Assembly (NCBI GenBank): GCA_015490005.1
Contig: WFYS01000079.1
Location: forward strand, 1-48,719
Source of the DNA: Desulfurellaceae bacterium
Lineage (GTDB): Bacteria; Campylobacterota_A; Desulfurellia; Desulfurellales; Hippeaceae
DNA length: 48,719 bases
Direction of reading: 5' to 3'
Below are positions 38,208-47,052 of the stretch, one piece after another (the stretch's first letter is position 1; each line of letters opens with the position of its first letter). The notes beneath the pieces are model-generated. The model worked only from the letters and a program-made list of their open reading frames with translations, made no database searches and had not been told where the DNA came from. Position numbers and translations under genes: made by a program.

Positions 38208-39107
38208 ATGTCAATCTTTAATAAAAGTGTTAGTATGTTTATTGATAAAGTTCCTTCGGGCGCTATTGCGCCCTTTGCCAAAAGATATATTGCAGGTTCT
38301 GAGTTAAAAGATGCAGTGAACTTAACAAAAAAATTGAATTTGCAAGGTGCTATGACCACAATAGACGTGCTTGGCGAATTTGTAAATACAAAAGAGGAAA
38401 CGATTTATTATAGGAACCTGGCTATAAAAGTACTTGAAGAAATAGATAAAAATAGGTTGAATGCTAACCTGTCCCTAAAACTTACGCAAATGGGCTTGAA
38501 ACTTTCTAAAGCATTATGCTTAGATAATATCGAAAAAATCTTTGAAAAGGCAAAAGATTTAGGTATTTTTGTAAGACTAGATATGGAAGATTCTACCTGC
38601 ACAGACGACACGTTAGAAATCTACAGAAACTTTAGAGATATGTACAACATAGGAACGGTTTTGCAAGCCTATATGAGAAGAACAATTGATGATATAAGCA
38701 GTTTATCAGACGGAAGATTGAACTTTAGATTGTGTAAAGGCATATACGATGAACCAAGGGAAATCTCGTACAAGGAAAAGGACATTGTAAGAGACAACTA
38801 TATATGGTGCTTAGAGGAGCTGCTAAGCAAAAAGGCGTATGTTGGAGTAGCTACGCATGATGAATACTTGGTTTTCCATGCGGAAAGACTACTCAAAAAG
38901 TACGGATACGAACGAGACAAGTACGAATTCCAAATGCTACTTGGAGTTGATGAACAGCTACGTTCAATTATTATAAACAGGGGGCACAGATTGAGAGTTT
39001 ATGTGCCATTCGGTAAGGATTGGTTGCCCTACTCCATAAGAAGGCTTAAAGAGAATCCAAATATCATGAAATCTGCCATAGAGGGATATATCAGGAAATA
39101 CAAATAA
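38208..39107 (+). CDS. Proline dehydrogenase, monofunctional
   Basis: 299 residues of the FAD-binding beta/alpha-barrel proline oxidase. Visible family parts are NLSLKLTQMGLKL, VRLDMEDSTCTDDTLEIYR, GTVLQAYMRRTIDDI, RLCKGIYDEPREISYK and VGVATHDEYLVF, with YVPFGKDWLPYSIRRLKENP at the end. It oxidises proline to pyrroline-5-carboxylate and passes electrons to the quinone pool. Length and separate coding resemble the PutB/PutC type rather than fused PutA. AAAGAATG start with GAGG-like site after pruA; a clear terminator follows. Confidence 0.93.
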   Translation: MSIFNKSVSMFIDKVPSGAIAPFAKRYIAGSELKDAVNLTKKLNLQGAMTTIDVLGEFVNTKEETIYYRNLAIKVLEEIDKNRLNANLSLKLTQMGLKLSKALCLDNIEKIFEKAKDLGIFVRLDMEDSTCTDDTLEIYRNFRDMYNIGTVLQAYMRRTIDDISSLSDGRLNFRLCKGIYDEPREISYKEKDIVRDNYIWCLEELLSKKAYVGVATHDEYLVFHAERLLKKYGYERDKYEFQMLLGVDEQLRSIIINRGHRLRVYVPFGKDWLPYSIRRLKENPNIMKSAIEGYIRKYK

Positions 39108-39141
39108 TAGCCCTGCCCTTAAAGCGGGGTTATACTTTTTT
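39107..39141 (+). terminator. Intrinsic terminator after proline dehydrogenase
   Basis: CCCTGC (39111-39116) pairs with GCGGGG (39124-39129), and the stem extends outward through ATAG/TTAT to 39107-39133. The loop is CCTTAAA and TATACTTTTTT follows. It overlaps the last codon of the convergent acyltransferase gene. The minus-strand reading lacks a U-run, so it serves the plus strand. Confidence 0.75.
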
Positions 39142-40231
39142 CATAAATTCTATACGTTTTGTAATGCTCAGCACCCATCTTTAAAATGGGCTTGTTAATT
39201 GCATCATTATCCTCTAATGTCCAAGAGAGTTCACCACCTCTTCCTCCTCGCTTCTCAACCACTTCAAAGCTCTTTATGTAAAGTAAAAGGTCAACGCCCA
39301 TCTTTCTACATTCCGGCAAAACACCCAGCGTAATCAGTCTATAGTTATCTATTTTTTTCATCTTATAAAGCGCCTTTAGGGCATTAAATGGTGTAATTTT
39401 GCCACCTAATCCTTTAAGAGCTTGATTAAAATCTGGAACTATTGCAGAAAAACCACAGGGTTTTCCTTCTCTGTAGGCAAATATCACAAGCTCCTCAGGC
39501 ACCATTGTTTTAAAATCTTCAACTCCGTACCTAAACTCCTCATAGGTAGGAGGAACAAAGCCCCAGTTGTTTTTCCACGCCTGGCAGTATAAGTAGTGAA
39601 TTATCTTTACATCCTCTTCAAAATTTTTGCGCGAAAAGTGTTTAAGTTTAATATCAAATTTTTTCTGGACGTAATTTGCAAGCTTTATCAATTTTTCCCT
39701 TGGTTTATTAGCAGTTGTTAAATAAAAGGCATACAAATCTTTAACTTTCTTAAAACCGTATTCTTCTATCAAATCCAAGTAATATGCCTTATTATACGGC
39801 ATCATAAAAACAGGCTCTTGATAGAAACCTTTAATAAGCAATCCACTGACATCATTCATTGAGGGGCTTATTGGACCCCTAATTACATCTAGGTTATTCT
39901 CGTACAAAAACCCTTCAGCCTTTTCAAAAAGCAGATAAGCCACATTCTTGTCGTTAATACACTCAAAAAAACCAAAAAAGCCCACTCTGTCATTATGGAA
40001 TTCATTATGTCGTTTATTTACAATTGCAGCAATCCTACCAACAGGTTCGTCGTTCTCAAAAGCAACAAACAAAGCCCTTTTAGCATACTTATAAAATGGA
40101 TTGTGCTTATCATCTATCATCTTTTTTTCTTCATCAATTAAAGGTTGAACGTATAGCAAATCACCTTTGTAAAGAGAAGGAGCAATCTTTACAAAACGGT
40201 CAAGATTATCTGTTTGCTCAACACGTATCAT
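39119..40231 (-). CDS. YghO/bacterial ceramide synthase-like N-acyltransferase
   Basis: 370 residues with a GNAT-type fold: [48 protein letters not shown] (in parts), [20 protein letters not shown] and a final [34 protein letters not shown] region. The [10 protein letters not shown] and LEDN.. blocks are those of the YghO group, to which the bacterial ceramide synthase of Caulobacter belongs as I recall it. Its 4-base overlap with a serine palmitoyltransferase-like gene supports N-acylation of a sphingoid base. No membrane helix or signal peptide. The acyl donor is unknown. Confidence 0.8.
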   Translation of the reverse strand: MIRVEQTDNLDRFVKIAPSLYKGDLLYVQPLIDEEKKMIDDKHNPFYKYAKRALFVAFENDEPVGRIAAIVNKRHNEFHNDRVGFFGFFECINDKNVAYLLFEKAEGFLYENNLDVIRGPISPSMNDVSGLLIKGFYQEPVFMMPYNKAYYLDLIEEYGFKKVKDLYAFYLTTANKPREKLIKLANYVQKKFDIKLKHFSRKNFEEDVKIIHYLYCQAWKNNWGFVPPTYEEFRYGVEDFKTMVPEELVIFAYREGKPCGFSAIVPDFNQALKGLGGKITPFNALKALYKMKKIDNYRLITLGVLPECRKMGVDLLLYIKSFEVVEKRGGRGGELSWTLEDNDAINKPILKMGAEHYKTYRIYEKSITPL

Positions 40232-41412
40232 ATTACGCCTAATTCTTTACCTACTTTATAAAGCTTGTCCAAAGCAAAATCTATCTGTTCAAATGTATGC
40301 GTCGCCATTAAGCTTAACCTAATTAAAGCCTTGTTAGGGGGAACAGCGGGTGACACAACTGGATTGACAAATAGACCCTCATCAAAGAGCATGCGCCTCA
40401 TTCTCAAAACCCTTTCATCTTCACCAACAACCAATGGAATAATAGGCGTACAGCTCGTTCCGGTGTCATAGCCCATTTCTTGAACACCCTTTAGCATTTT
40501 GTCAGTGTTTGCCCACAATTTATCTATCAACTCAGGCTCATTTTCCATAATATCAAGGGAAGCTAAAACAGCAGCAGTGGATGCAGGTGTAATACTTGCA
40601 GAAAAGATAAGACTTCTCGCAAAGTGTCTCAAGTAATCGATAACCTCTTTGTCTGCTGCTAAAAATCCTCCAAGTGAAGCAAATGATTTACTAAAAGTTC
40701 CCATAATGACATCAACTTCATCTTCCAAGCCAAAGTGATTCGCCGTACCTCTTCCATTCTTACCTAATACACCAAAAGAGTGTGCATCGTCTACCATTAA
40801 ACGGGCATTATATTTCTTTTTTAGGTTAATTATTTCGGGTAGATTTGCTATATCTCCATCCATGCTGTATACCCCATCAACCACAATAAGTTTACCAATA
40901 CCAAGCTCTAAAGAAGAAAGCACCTTTTCTAAAGATTCCATATCATTGTGCAAAAATCTTTTAACCGTTCCGAAAGATAACCTAGACCCATCAACAATAC
41001 TTGCATGATCCGATTTATCTAAAACAACATATTCACCCTTACCAACAAGTCCAGCTATAGCCCCTAAATTTGCTTGAAATCCTGTGCTAAAAAGTATTGC
41101 CTCTTCCTTGTTAACGAAAGCCGCAAGCCTTTCCTCTAGCTCTTCGTGTATATCAAGTGTGCCGTTTAAAAATCTCGAGCCCGCACAGCCTGTTCCGTAT
41201 TTGCCTATAGCATTCTTGGCAGCCTCCTTTACTTTTGGATGTACAGTCAAACCAAGATAGCTATTAGAACCAAACATCAAAACCCTTTTACCATTTATAA
41301 TAACCTCTGTATCTTGCTCCGAAGAAATTGGCTGAAAATATGGATATAAACCTGCTTGCCTTGTTTCCTCAGCTGTCTTAAAACCATAACATTTATCAAA
41401 AAGATCCATCAT
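40228..41412 (-). CDS. Serine palmitoyltransferase-like alpha-oxoamine synthase
   Basis: 394 residues of the PLP alpha-oxoamine synthase family. The PLP lysine is K242 in [12 protein letters not shown], with the cofactor residues H136 (SDHASIVDG) and DDAH (208-211). Family members include KBL, BioF, HemA and SPT. Several stretches favour [52 protein letters not shown] and [19 protein letters not shown] match what I remember of Sphingobacterium and Bacteroides SPT. It should condense serine with an acyl-CoA or acyl-ACP to 3-oxosphinganine. AAGGAG precedes ATG. The next gene is a ceramide synthase-like acyltransferase. Confidence 0.85.
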   Translation of the reverse strand: MMDLFDKCYGFKTAEETRQAGLYPYFQPISSEQDTEVIINGKRVLMFGSNSYLGLTVHPKVKEAAKNAIGKYGTGCAGSRFLNGTLDIHEELEERLAAFVNKEEAILFSTGFQANLGAIAGLVGKGEYVVLDKSDHASIVDGSRLSFGTVKRFLHNDMESLEKVLSSLELGIGKLIVVDGVYSMDGDIANLPEIINLKKKYNARLMVDDAHSFGVLGKNGRGTANHFGLEDEVDVIMGTFSKSFASLGGFLAADKEVIDYLRHFARSLIFSASITPASTAAVLASLDIMENEPELIDKLWANTDKMLKGVQEMGYDTGTSCTPIIPLVVGEDERVLRMRRMLFDEGLFVNPVVSPAVPPNKALIRLSLMATHTFEQIDFALDKLYKVGKELGVI

Positions 41413-41439
41413 GCCTCTCCTTATTACGTGATTTTACCT

Positions 41440-41477
41440 TCTATAAAAATTTTCCTTTTTTGTCAAGAACGACAAAA
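41440..41477 (-). promoter_or_regulatory. Candidate operator/promoter ahead of the SPT-like gene
   Basis: A perfect inverted repeat TTTTGTC-N6-GACAAAA (41458-41477) fills most of the gap between the HD-GYP and SPT-like genes. On the minus strand it contains TTGACA (41466-41461), with TATAGA at 41445-41440 (15-bp spacing). No T-run follows, so an operator over a promoter is more likely than a terminator. Confidence 0.4.
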
Positions 41478-41478
41478 T

Positions 41479-43113
41479 TTAGCCAGAACCCAATTCAATC
41501 TGCCTCGAATATATAGCCCTGTGAATCTTTGCGTCCTCCGACTCATTTAAGCCAAAGAATTCAAACCTTATAGTGTATATACCCCCATCATCTACAACAT
41601 CAGAAACAACAGCAGGTATAGAAATCGTCTCATTTTTTGGCTTAATTTTTATTAATACCGTATCTCCTATAGAGAAAACAGCATTTTTAGATTTTGCAAG
41701 TAGGGATTTCGTGCCAAATACATTGGTCTTCATTTTTATAATCTTATTCATATTCTTCAATGAAACTCCTTGAGAAAGTCTTAATGATACAACTAACATA
41801 TCAAGTTCCCAATACACCTCCAAAGGCTTATCCTCTAAATCTTTCTCGTCTACAATCAACAGATTAACCATATCCTCCGTTGCGCTAAGAACTTCTGCTA
41901 CTATATCCAAGATTTTTGATATTGCTGGTACCTGAATCCTAACTCTATCCTTAAATCCCAATTTCTTACCTTCAGGCGTAGATAAGCTCACACCCAAATT
42001 GCTACCAGCTGAATATTCAACAACTCCTTTAATCAAGTTTAAATCTTTATTTTTATAAAACAGCAATATTACAGGCTTACCGCTCATAACTCCTTTAAAA
42101 TCAGTCTCTCTATTGTAAAGTTTCTCTATAATTGGTATAACCAAGTCAACCAGCTCTCCATCGAATGCCCCATTTCTAAGCTCTTTCAAAAAATGAACAA
42201 TCTGTTCTACACTCAAACCTGGTCTATCAGGCCTATCCGTGTGTAAGCCATCAATAAATTCACAAATCGCCAAAACCTTTGCTTCCACAGGGATCTCTTC
42301 TCCTTTAAGCCCATAGTAGCCCTTTCCATCTACCCTTTCATGATGATAAACAGCTATATTAACGATATCTTCCATAAATGGATTATGTAAAAAGATTTGT
42401 TTCAAGTTAGTTGTATGACTTTTAACAAGCTCAAGTTCTTCCTCGGTTAGTTTATCCTTTTTATCCAAAATATCATTTGGTATCCAAATCTCTCCAATAT
42501 CGTGTATCAAAGAAGCATAGTAAATATTTTTAATCTCTGGCTCGTCCAATTCCAAATTCTTAGATATCTTAAAAGCCAAATCAGCAACCCTAAATGAGTG
42601 ATAAAATGTTCTAGGCCTTATAGACTTAACCAAATTTAAAGTATTAAGACAAGAAAACTTTCTAGAAACATCCCTTAAAATACTCAAATGCATTGCGGGC
42701 AAAGTAAAGCTCAATTCATTCACCAAAAGTTCTATCTGTCCCTTTACATCATCTGTTACAAAAGGGAGCTCTATCAGTAACTCAACAAAAGCTATAGGCA
42801 CATTACCTAAGTAGATTTTCTTTACAAAAAGAGAACTGTTTTGTTTAAAACCTTCGTACAAAAATGGATAGTTGCTTTCTATCTCGCCATTTATCTCAAA
42901 TTCATCCTTTTCTTCCAGAGACTCTTCAAAATACTCTGTAACGAACAACTTTAGCCCCTCGAGCTCAACATTTTCACCTTTGTTTGAATCTATGCTCGTA
43001 TACAAGAAGTGCTGGCTATTACTTAGAATAAAAAACAGATTTAACCTAGATTTATAATCTATATTTTTCACGTATTTAAATATCGTATTCTTAACTTTAC
43101 CTGAAATTTCCAT
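41479..43113 (-). CDS. HD-GYP domain protein with YcgR-like C-terminal region
   Basis: 544 residues. The N-terminal ~140 residues are not recognised. The HD-GYP domain (about 160-310) has H172, the HD pair in LIHDIGEIWIP (204-205), H233 and H257-H258. The signature reads HHERVDGKGYYGLKGEEIP: the usual GYP proline is Tyr and one residue is missing after it. The later metal aspartate region reads CEFIDGL. The C-terminal ~200 residues have the strand pattern of a YcgR-type two-domain module but no RxxxR or D/NxSxxG of PilZ. So c-di-GMP hydrolysis is plausible but not assured. There is no Shine-Dalgarno. Confidence 0.85.
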   Translation of the reverse strand: MEISGKVKNTIFKYVKNIDYKSRLNLFFILSNSQHFLYTSIDSNKGENVELEGLKLFVTEYFEESLEEKDEFEINGEIESNYPFLYEGFKQNSSLFVKKIYLGNVPIAFVELLIELPFVTDDVKGQIELLVNELSFTLPAMHLSILRDVSRKFSCLNTLNLVKSIRPRTFYHSFRVADLAFKISKNLELDEPEIKNIYYASLIHDIGEIWIPNDILDKKDKLTEEELELVKSHTTNLKQIFLHNPFMEDIVNIAVYHHERVDGKGYYGLKGEEIPVEAKVLAICEFIDGLHTDRPDRPGLSVEQIVHFLKELRNGAFDGELVDLVIPIIEKLYNRETDFKGVMSGKPVILLFYKNKDLNLIKGVVEYSAGSNLGVSLSTPEGKKLGFKDRVRIQVPAISKILDIVAEVLSATEDMVNLLIVDEKDLEDKPLEVYWELDMLVVSLRLSQGVSLKNMNKIIKMKTNVFGTKSLLAKSKNAVFSIGDTVLIKIKPKNETISIPAVVSDVVDDGGIYTIRFEFFGLNESEDAKIHRAIYSRQIELGSG

Positions 43114-43123
43114 TACAATTCAC

Positions 43124-43152
43124 ATTATAGTTTAAAAATATCTAACACACAA
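43124..43152 (-). promoter_or_regulatory. Promoter of the HD-GYP gene, very close to its ATG
   Basis: Minus strand TTGTGT (43152-43147), 17-bp spacer, TATAAT (43129-43124). Only 10 bases separate the -10 box from ATG 43113, which gives a 5' leader of about 0-5 bases and no ribosome site. Confidence 0.5.
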
Positions 43153-43204
43153 GCTTGTTATTTTTTGCTTATTTAAAACTAACTTTCAATATATAAAAAT
43201 TTAT

Positions 43205-43232
43205 TTGATTTGACGCAAAAAATGTTTATAAT
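43205..43232 (+). promoter_or_regulatory. livJHMGF promoter
   Basis: TTGATT (43205-43210), 16-bp spacer, perfect TATAAT (43227-43232). A ~45-base leader with TAAGGAGGTG leads to ATG 43285. Confidence 0.55.
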
Positions 43233-43284
43233 GAATCGAAGAGATAAGAGTAAATAGAAATTTAATTTCTTAAGGAGGTGTTGT

Positions 43285-44421
43285 ATGAGGCGTAAGGGAT
43301 TGGTTGGATTATTGGCCTTCGTGGTTGCTATTCTGTTTTCCGTATCTGCATTTGCAGGCGGATTTATTAAAATTGGTGTTCAAGCCCCAATTACAGGAAA
43401 ATTTGCAAGCGAAGGACAATCTATCGACAAAGCTGTTAGGCTAATCGCGAAGCAGGTTAATGAAAAAGGTGGAATTTTAGGCAAGAAAATTAAGGTTATT
43501 AGTTGCGACGATGAGGGAAAAGCCGTTAAAGCTGCTATTTGCGCAAGAAAACTTGTTGATGCTGGCGTTATAGCTGTTATCGGTTCCTACACATCCACAT
43601 GTGCGGAGGCTGCAGAGCCAATCTACTACAGGGCTGGCGTTCTTCAAACATCTGACGGCACGAGCGACACACTTGTAAAACACGGTTATTGGACATTCTT
43701 CAGAAACTCATCTCCAAACTCAGCAGAAGCAAAATTTACAGCCGAGTTTTTCTTAAAAAAACAACACTACAAAAGAATAGCTGTAATCTCTGACTACTCT
43801 ACCTTCTCAACAAACCTTGCAAAAGCCGTTATAAATGACCTAAAAAAAATGGGCGGAAATATAGTCTACTACGGAAAAATTACATCCGGCGCACAGAACT
43901 TCACACCTATCTTGACAAAGATTAAATCCTACAGCCCAGACGTAATCTATTTTAGTGGCTACTATACAGATGGTGGTTTGATTAGGGCTCAGATGGTTCA
44001 GCTGGGTATTAAGGCAGATTTCGTAGGTGGCGACTCAAATGACAATCCAGAGTTCTTAAAACTTGCAGGTAAGGCTGCCGTAGGTGCATACCTTGTGAAC
44101 GTTCCACTACCACAGATGCTACCATATCCTCAAGCAAAAGAGTTTTTAAAAGCTTACAGAGAAACGTATCATGAAAACCCAGCAAGCATTTGGACACTGT
44201 TCAATGTTGATGGATTAAGGGTAATTCTATACGCCGTTAAACAGACAAAATCTCTAAACACAAAGAAAATTGCTCACTATTTACACTATGAACTCAAGGG
44301 ATTCCCAGGCATTACAGGGCCAATAAGCTTTGCTCCAAACGGCGAGAGAGTTGGAAGTGCTTACATGGCTTACAGAATCGGGCCTAACTTAAAATACAAT
44401 ATAGTCTTCAAAGAAAAGTAA
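43285..44421 (+). CDS. livJ: Branched-chain amino acid ABC transporter, binding protein
   Basis: 378 residues. A signal peptide (MRRKGLVGLLAFVVAILFSV, then SAFAG) precedes a type I periplasmic binding fold: IKIGVQAPITGKFASEGQSI (in parts), NEKGGILGKKIKVISCDDEG, AVIGSYTSTCAEAAEPIY, RNSSPNSAEAKF and DVIYFSGYYTDGGLIRAQ. It captures leucine/isoleucine/valine or related amino acids in the periplasm. It heads the complete livJHMGF operon and has a strong ribosome site. Confidence 0.93.
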   Translation: MRRKGLVGLLAFVVAILFSVSAFAGGFIKIGVQAPITGKFASEGQSIDKAVRLIAKQVNEKGGILGKKIKVISCDDEGKAVKAAICARKLVDAGVIAVIGSYTSTCAEAAEPIYYRAGVLQTSDGTSDTLVKHGYWTFFRNSSPNSAEAKFTAEFFLKKQHYKRIAVISDYSTFSTNLAKAVINDLKKMGGNIVYYGKITSGAQNFTPILTKIKSYSPDVIYFSGYYTDGGLIRAQMVQLGIKADFVGGDSNDNPEFLKLAGKAAVGAYLVNVPLPQMLPYPQAKEFLKAYRETYHENPASIWTLFNVDGLRVILYAVKQTKSLNTKKIAHYLHYELKGFPGITGPISFAPNGERVGSAYMAYRIGPNLKYNIVFKEK

Positions 44422-44433
44422 AAGAGGAAGGCC

Positions 44434-45333
44434 ATGGAAATTTTCTTCCAGCAACTTGTAAACGGTTTAACTATAGGAAGCATTTACGCATTAGTTGCTC
44501 TTGGTTACACTATGGTCTACGGTGTATTAAAGCTCATAAACTTCGCTCACGGCGACTTAGTCGCCTTGAGCGCCTATATTGGACTTGTAACAGTTATGCA
44601 ATTGATGGGGGCTTTATCACCTGTCCTGCTGATAATAGCAACATTTATAATCACTATGATATTAACATCTTTAGGAGGGTTAATATTAGAGAGAGCAGCC
44701 TATAGACCTCTTAGAAAGGCACCAAGGCTCAGCGCCGTAGTTTCAGCTTTGGGCGCATCCATGATTATAGAAAACGGCATCATGCTTATATGGGGCCCTA
44801 TGCCAAGAATATTTCCAGCAAGTGCCGTACCAAATGCTAATTACAATATACACGGTGTTTACATAAGTCTAATGCAAGTTCTAGTGTTGGTTATCTCCTT
44901 TATCTTAATGGTAGCTCTATACCTGTTTGTCAATAGGACAAAATTGGGCACTGCCATGAGAGCATGCGCTATTGATCAGGACGCGGCAAGGCTTATGGGT
45001 ATAGACGTTAATAAGGTTATAGTAACAACATTCATTATTGGCTCTGCTCTGGGTGCAGTAGGTGGTTTATTTATAGGCATGTACTACAGAGGCATCTACT
45101 TCAACATGGGCTGGATTTACGGCCTAAACGCATTTGTTGCCGCAATTATCGGTGGAATTGGTAATATACCCGGAGCAATGCTTGGTGGAATGTTGCTTGG
45201 CATTTTCAATGCATTTATAGCCGGCTACGTATCCAGTAGTTGGTCGTTGGCTCTAACGTACGTCTTATTGATTGTTATCATGATTCTTAGGCCCACAGGA
45301 ATCTTGGGCGAAAGAGTTGCGGAGAAGGTGTGA
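44434..45333 (+). CDS. livH: Branched-chain amino acid ABC transporter, permease LivH
   Basis: 299 residues with about eight membrane helices. LivH marks include FFQQLVNGLTIGSIYALVALGYTMVYGVLKLINFAHGD (read in parts), LERAAYRPLR and MRACAIDQDAARLMGIDVNKVI, followed by the GAVGGLFIGMYY and AAIIGGIGNIPGAMLGG segments. It forms half of the inner-membrane channel with LivM. AGAGGAAGG precedes the ATG. Confidence 0.95.
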   Translation: MEIFFQQLVNGLTIGSIYALVALGYTMVYGVLKLINFAHGDLVALSAYIGLVTVMQLMGALSPVLLIIATFIITMILTSLGGLILERAAYRPLRKAPRLSAVVSALGASMIIENGIMLIWGPMPRIFPASAVPNANYNIHGVYISLMQVLVLVISFILMVALYLFVNRTKLGTAMRACAIDQDAARLMGIDVNKVIVTTFIIGSALGAVGGLFIGMYYRGIYFNMGWIYGLNAFVAAIIGGIGNIPGAMLGGMLLGIFNAFIAGYVSSSWSLALTYVLLIVIMILRPTGILGERVAEKV

Positions 45334-46277
45334 TGAATACAAAAAACATCGTATATTACGGTATTTTTCTTTTTTCTTTAATCATCTTGCCTTTCTTTTT
45401 AAATTCAGATTGGGTATCGGTGATGACAACATTTATTATATACTCTATTGTCTCGTTAAGCCAAGACATAGTTTTAGGTAGGGCAGGCATGTTTGATATG
45501 GGTCATGCCATATTTTTTGGTCTTGGTGCATACTCTACGGCAATTTTAAACATGGTCTACGGTTGGCCTATACTAGCAACTATACCTATAGCTATAATAC
45601 TTCCCATAGTTGCAAGCATAATACTTGCTGCACCGATTATTCATTTAAGAGGAGATTACTTGCTTGTTACTACCATTGGATTCAACATAGTGTTCACGCA
45701 GGCTTTAAAGAACAACGTTTTTGGCATAACAGGTGGCCCTAATGGAATCTTTGGAGTTGAACCGCTCAAAATATTGGGTTTTGTGTTTTCTTCACAACTC
45801 TCAATCTACTATTTAGCATTCTTTATCCTACTCTTAACACTTATAGTTATTCACAATTTAGAAACAAGCAAACCGGGACGGGCACTTCACTATCTAAACC
45901 TGGATTCGCTTGCAAGCGAATGTATAGGCATAAACACAAGATTTTACAGGCTTTATTCGTTCGCCCTATCTGCAGCTTTGGCTGGTCTTGCAGGAGTTGT
46001 ATTTACTCTACAATTTTCGGCTGTCAGCCCAGGTGCATTTAATTTTATACAATCAGTTCTATTTTTCACAATCGTTCTAGTTGGAGGACCGTCATCTATA
46101 CCTGGGGTTCTTTTGGGCACATTTTTTATGTTTGTTGTTCCAGAGATATTTAGGCAGTTTGCAGAAGCAAGGTATTTAGTTTTTGGTGTAGCTATGATAC
46201 TCATCATGATTTGGAGACCTAAAGGTATATGGCCTGTCAAGTTTGGCAGAATACCAAACTACTTAACCAAGGAATAA
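45333..46277 (+). CDS. livM: Branched-chain amino acid ABC transporter, permease LivM
   Basis: 314 residues, about eight membrane helices. LivM marks are LSQDIVLGRAGMFDMGHAIFFGLGAYSTA (in parts), LRGDYLLVTTIGFNIVF, GITGGPNGIFG, SECIGINTRFYRLYSFALSAALAGLAG and ILVGG..SSIPGVLLG-type end. It pairs with LivH. ATG 45333 overlaps the last base of the livH stop with GGAGAAGG upstream; GTG 45330 is the alternative. Confidence 0.95.
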   Translation: MNTKNIVYYGIFLFSLIILPFFLNSDWVSVMTTFIIYSIVSLSQDIVLGRAGMFDMGHAIFFGLGAYSTAILNMVYGWPILATIPIAIILPIVASIILAAPIIHLRGDYLLVTTIGFNIVFTQALKNNVFGITGGPNGIFGVEPLKILGFVFSSQLSIYYLAFFILLLTLIVIHNLETSKPGRALHYLNLDSLASECIGINTRFYRLYSFALSAALAGLAGVVFTLQFSAVSPGAFNFIQSVLFFTIVLVGGPSSIPGVLLGTFFMFVVPEIFRQFAEARYLVFGVAMILIMIWRPKGIWPVKFGRIPNYLTKE

Positions 46278-46281
46278 GAAA

Positions 46282-47052
46282 ATGGCTCTATTAGAATTAA
46301 ATAATGTAACCAAAATTTTTGGAGGCTTAGTAGCTGTAGACTCACTTTCCATCTCCATTGAAAAGGGCATGATTTACGGAATAATAGGTCCAAACGGTGC
46401 AGGGAAAACAACCGTTTTTAATTGTATAACAGGTGTTTATAAACCAGAAAAAGGAAAGATCATCTTCAAAGGCAAGGATATAACGGGTTTTTCATCCCAC
46501 AAAATAGCTAATATGGGCATAACAAGAACATTTCAAACCATAAGATTATTCAACGAGATGAGTGTCGCAGAAAACATTATGTCAGGTAGACATTTTAAAA
46601 GTAGGCAGAAGTGGTGGCATGGAATAATACATACACCATTTTATTATAAAGACGAAAGAGCAAACTGGCTCAAGGTTAAAGAATATATGGAACTATTTGG
46701 CTTAGCACGTCTCGCAAAGATGACTGCTGGTAGCCAACCTTACGGGGTTCAAAGAAAAATAGAAATGGCACGGGCATTAGCTACAGAACCTGAACTTTTG
46801 ATTCTTGATGAACCTGCCGCAGGACTGAATGACAAAGAAAGACTTGAACTTGTAGATACTATAAGAAAAATAAGAGACATGGGTGTTACAATACTTTTAA
46901 TAGAGCATAATATGGACCTTGTAATGAATATAACGGAATATATAAGCGTTTTAAATTTTGGTAAAAAGATAGCGGAAGGCAAACCAGAAGATATTCAGAA
47001 CAATCCAGTAGTTATAGAAGCCTACCTAGGTAAAGAGGAAGAAGATGAATAA
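46282..47052 (+). CDS. livG: Branched-chain amino acid ABC transporter, ATPase LivG
   Basis: 256 residues. Walker A GPNGAGKTTVFNCITG, the LivG-type ARTFQ-like ITRTFQTIRLF, a signature region PYGVQRKIEMARAL in place of the usual LSGGQ (normal for LivG), Walker B LLILDEPAAGLN and the switch histidine LIEHNMD. It drives transport with LivF. It begins 4 bases after livM and overlaps livF by 8 bases. Confidence 0.95.
   Translation: MALLELNNVTKIFGGLVAVDSLSISIEKGMIYGIIGPNGAGKTTVFNCITGVYKPEKGKIIFKGKDITGFSSHKIANMGITRTFQTIRLFNEMSVAENIMSGRHFKSRQKWWHGIIHTPFYYKDERANWLKVKEYMELFGLARLAKMTAGSQPYGVQRKIEMARALATEPELLILDEPAAGLNDKERLELVDTIRKIRDMGVTILLIEHNMDLVMNITEYISVLNFGKKIAEGKPEDIQNNPVVIEAYLGKEEEDE

Noticed and set aside
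40228-41412. BioF or 2-amino-3-ketobutyrate ligase identity for the alpha-oxoamine synthase
   Set aside because: The [23 protein letters not shown] and final [10 protein letters not shown] segments fit SPT better, and no biotin or threonine genes are adjacent. Not excluded without a phylogeny.
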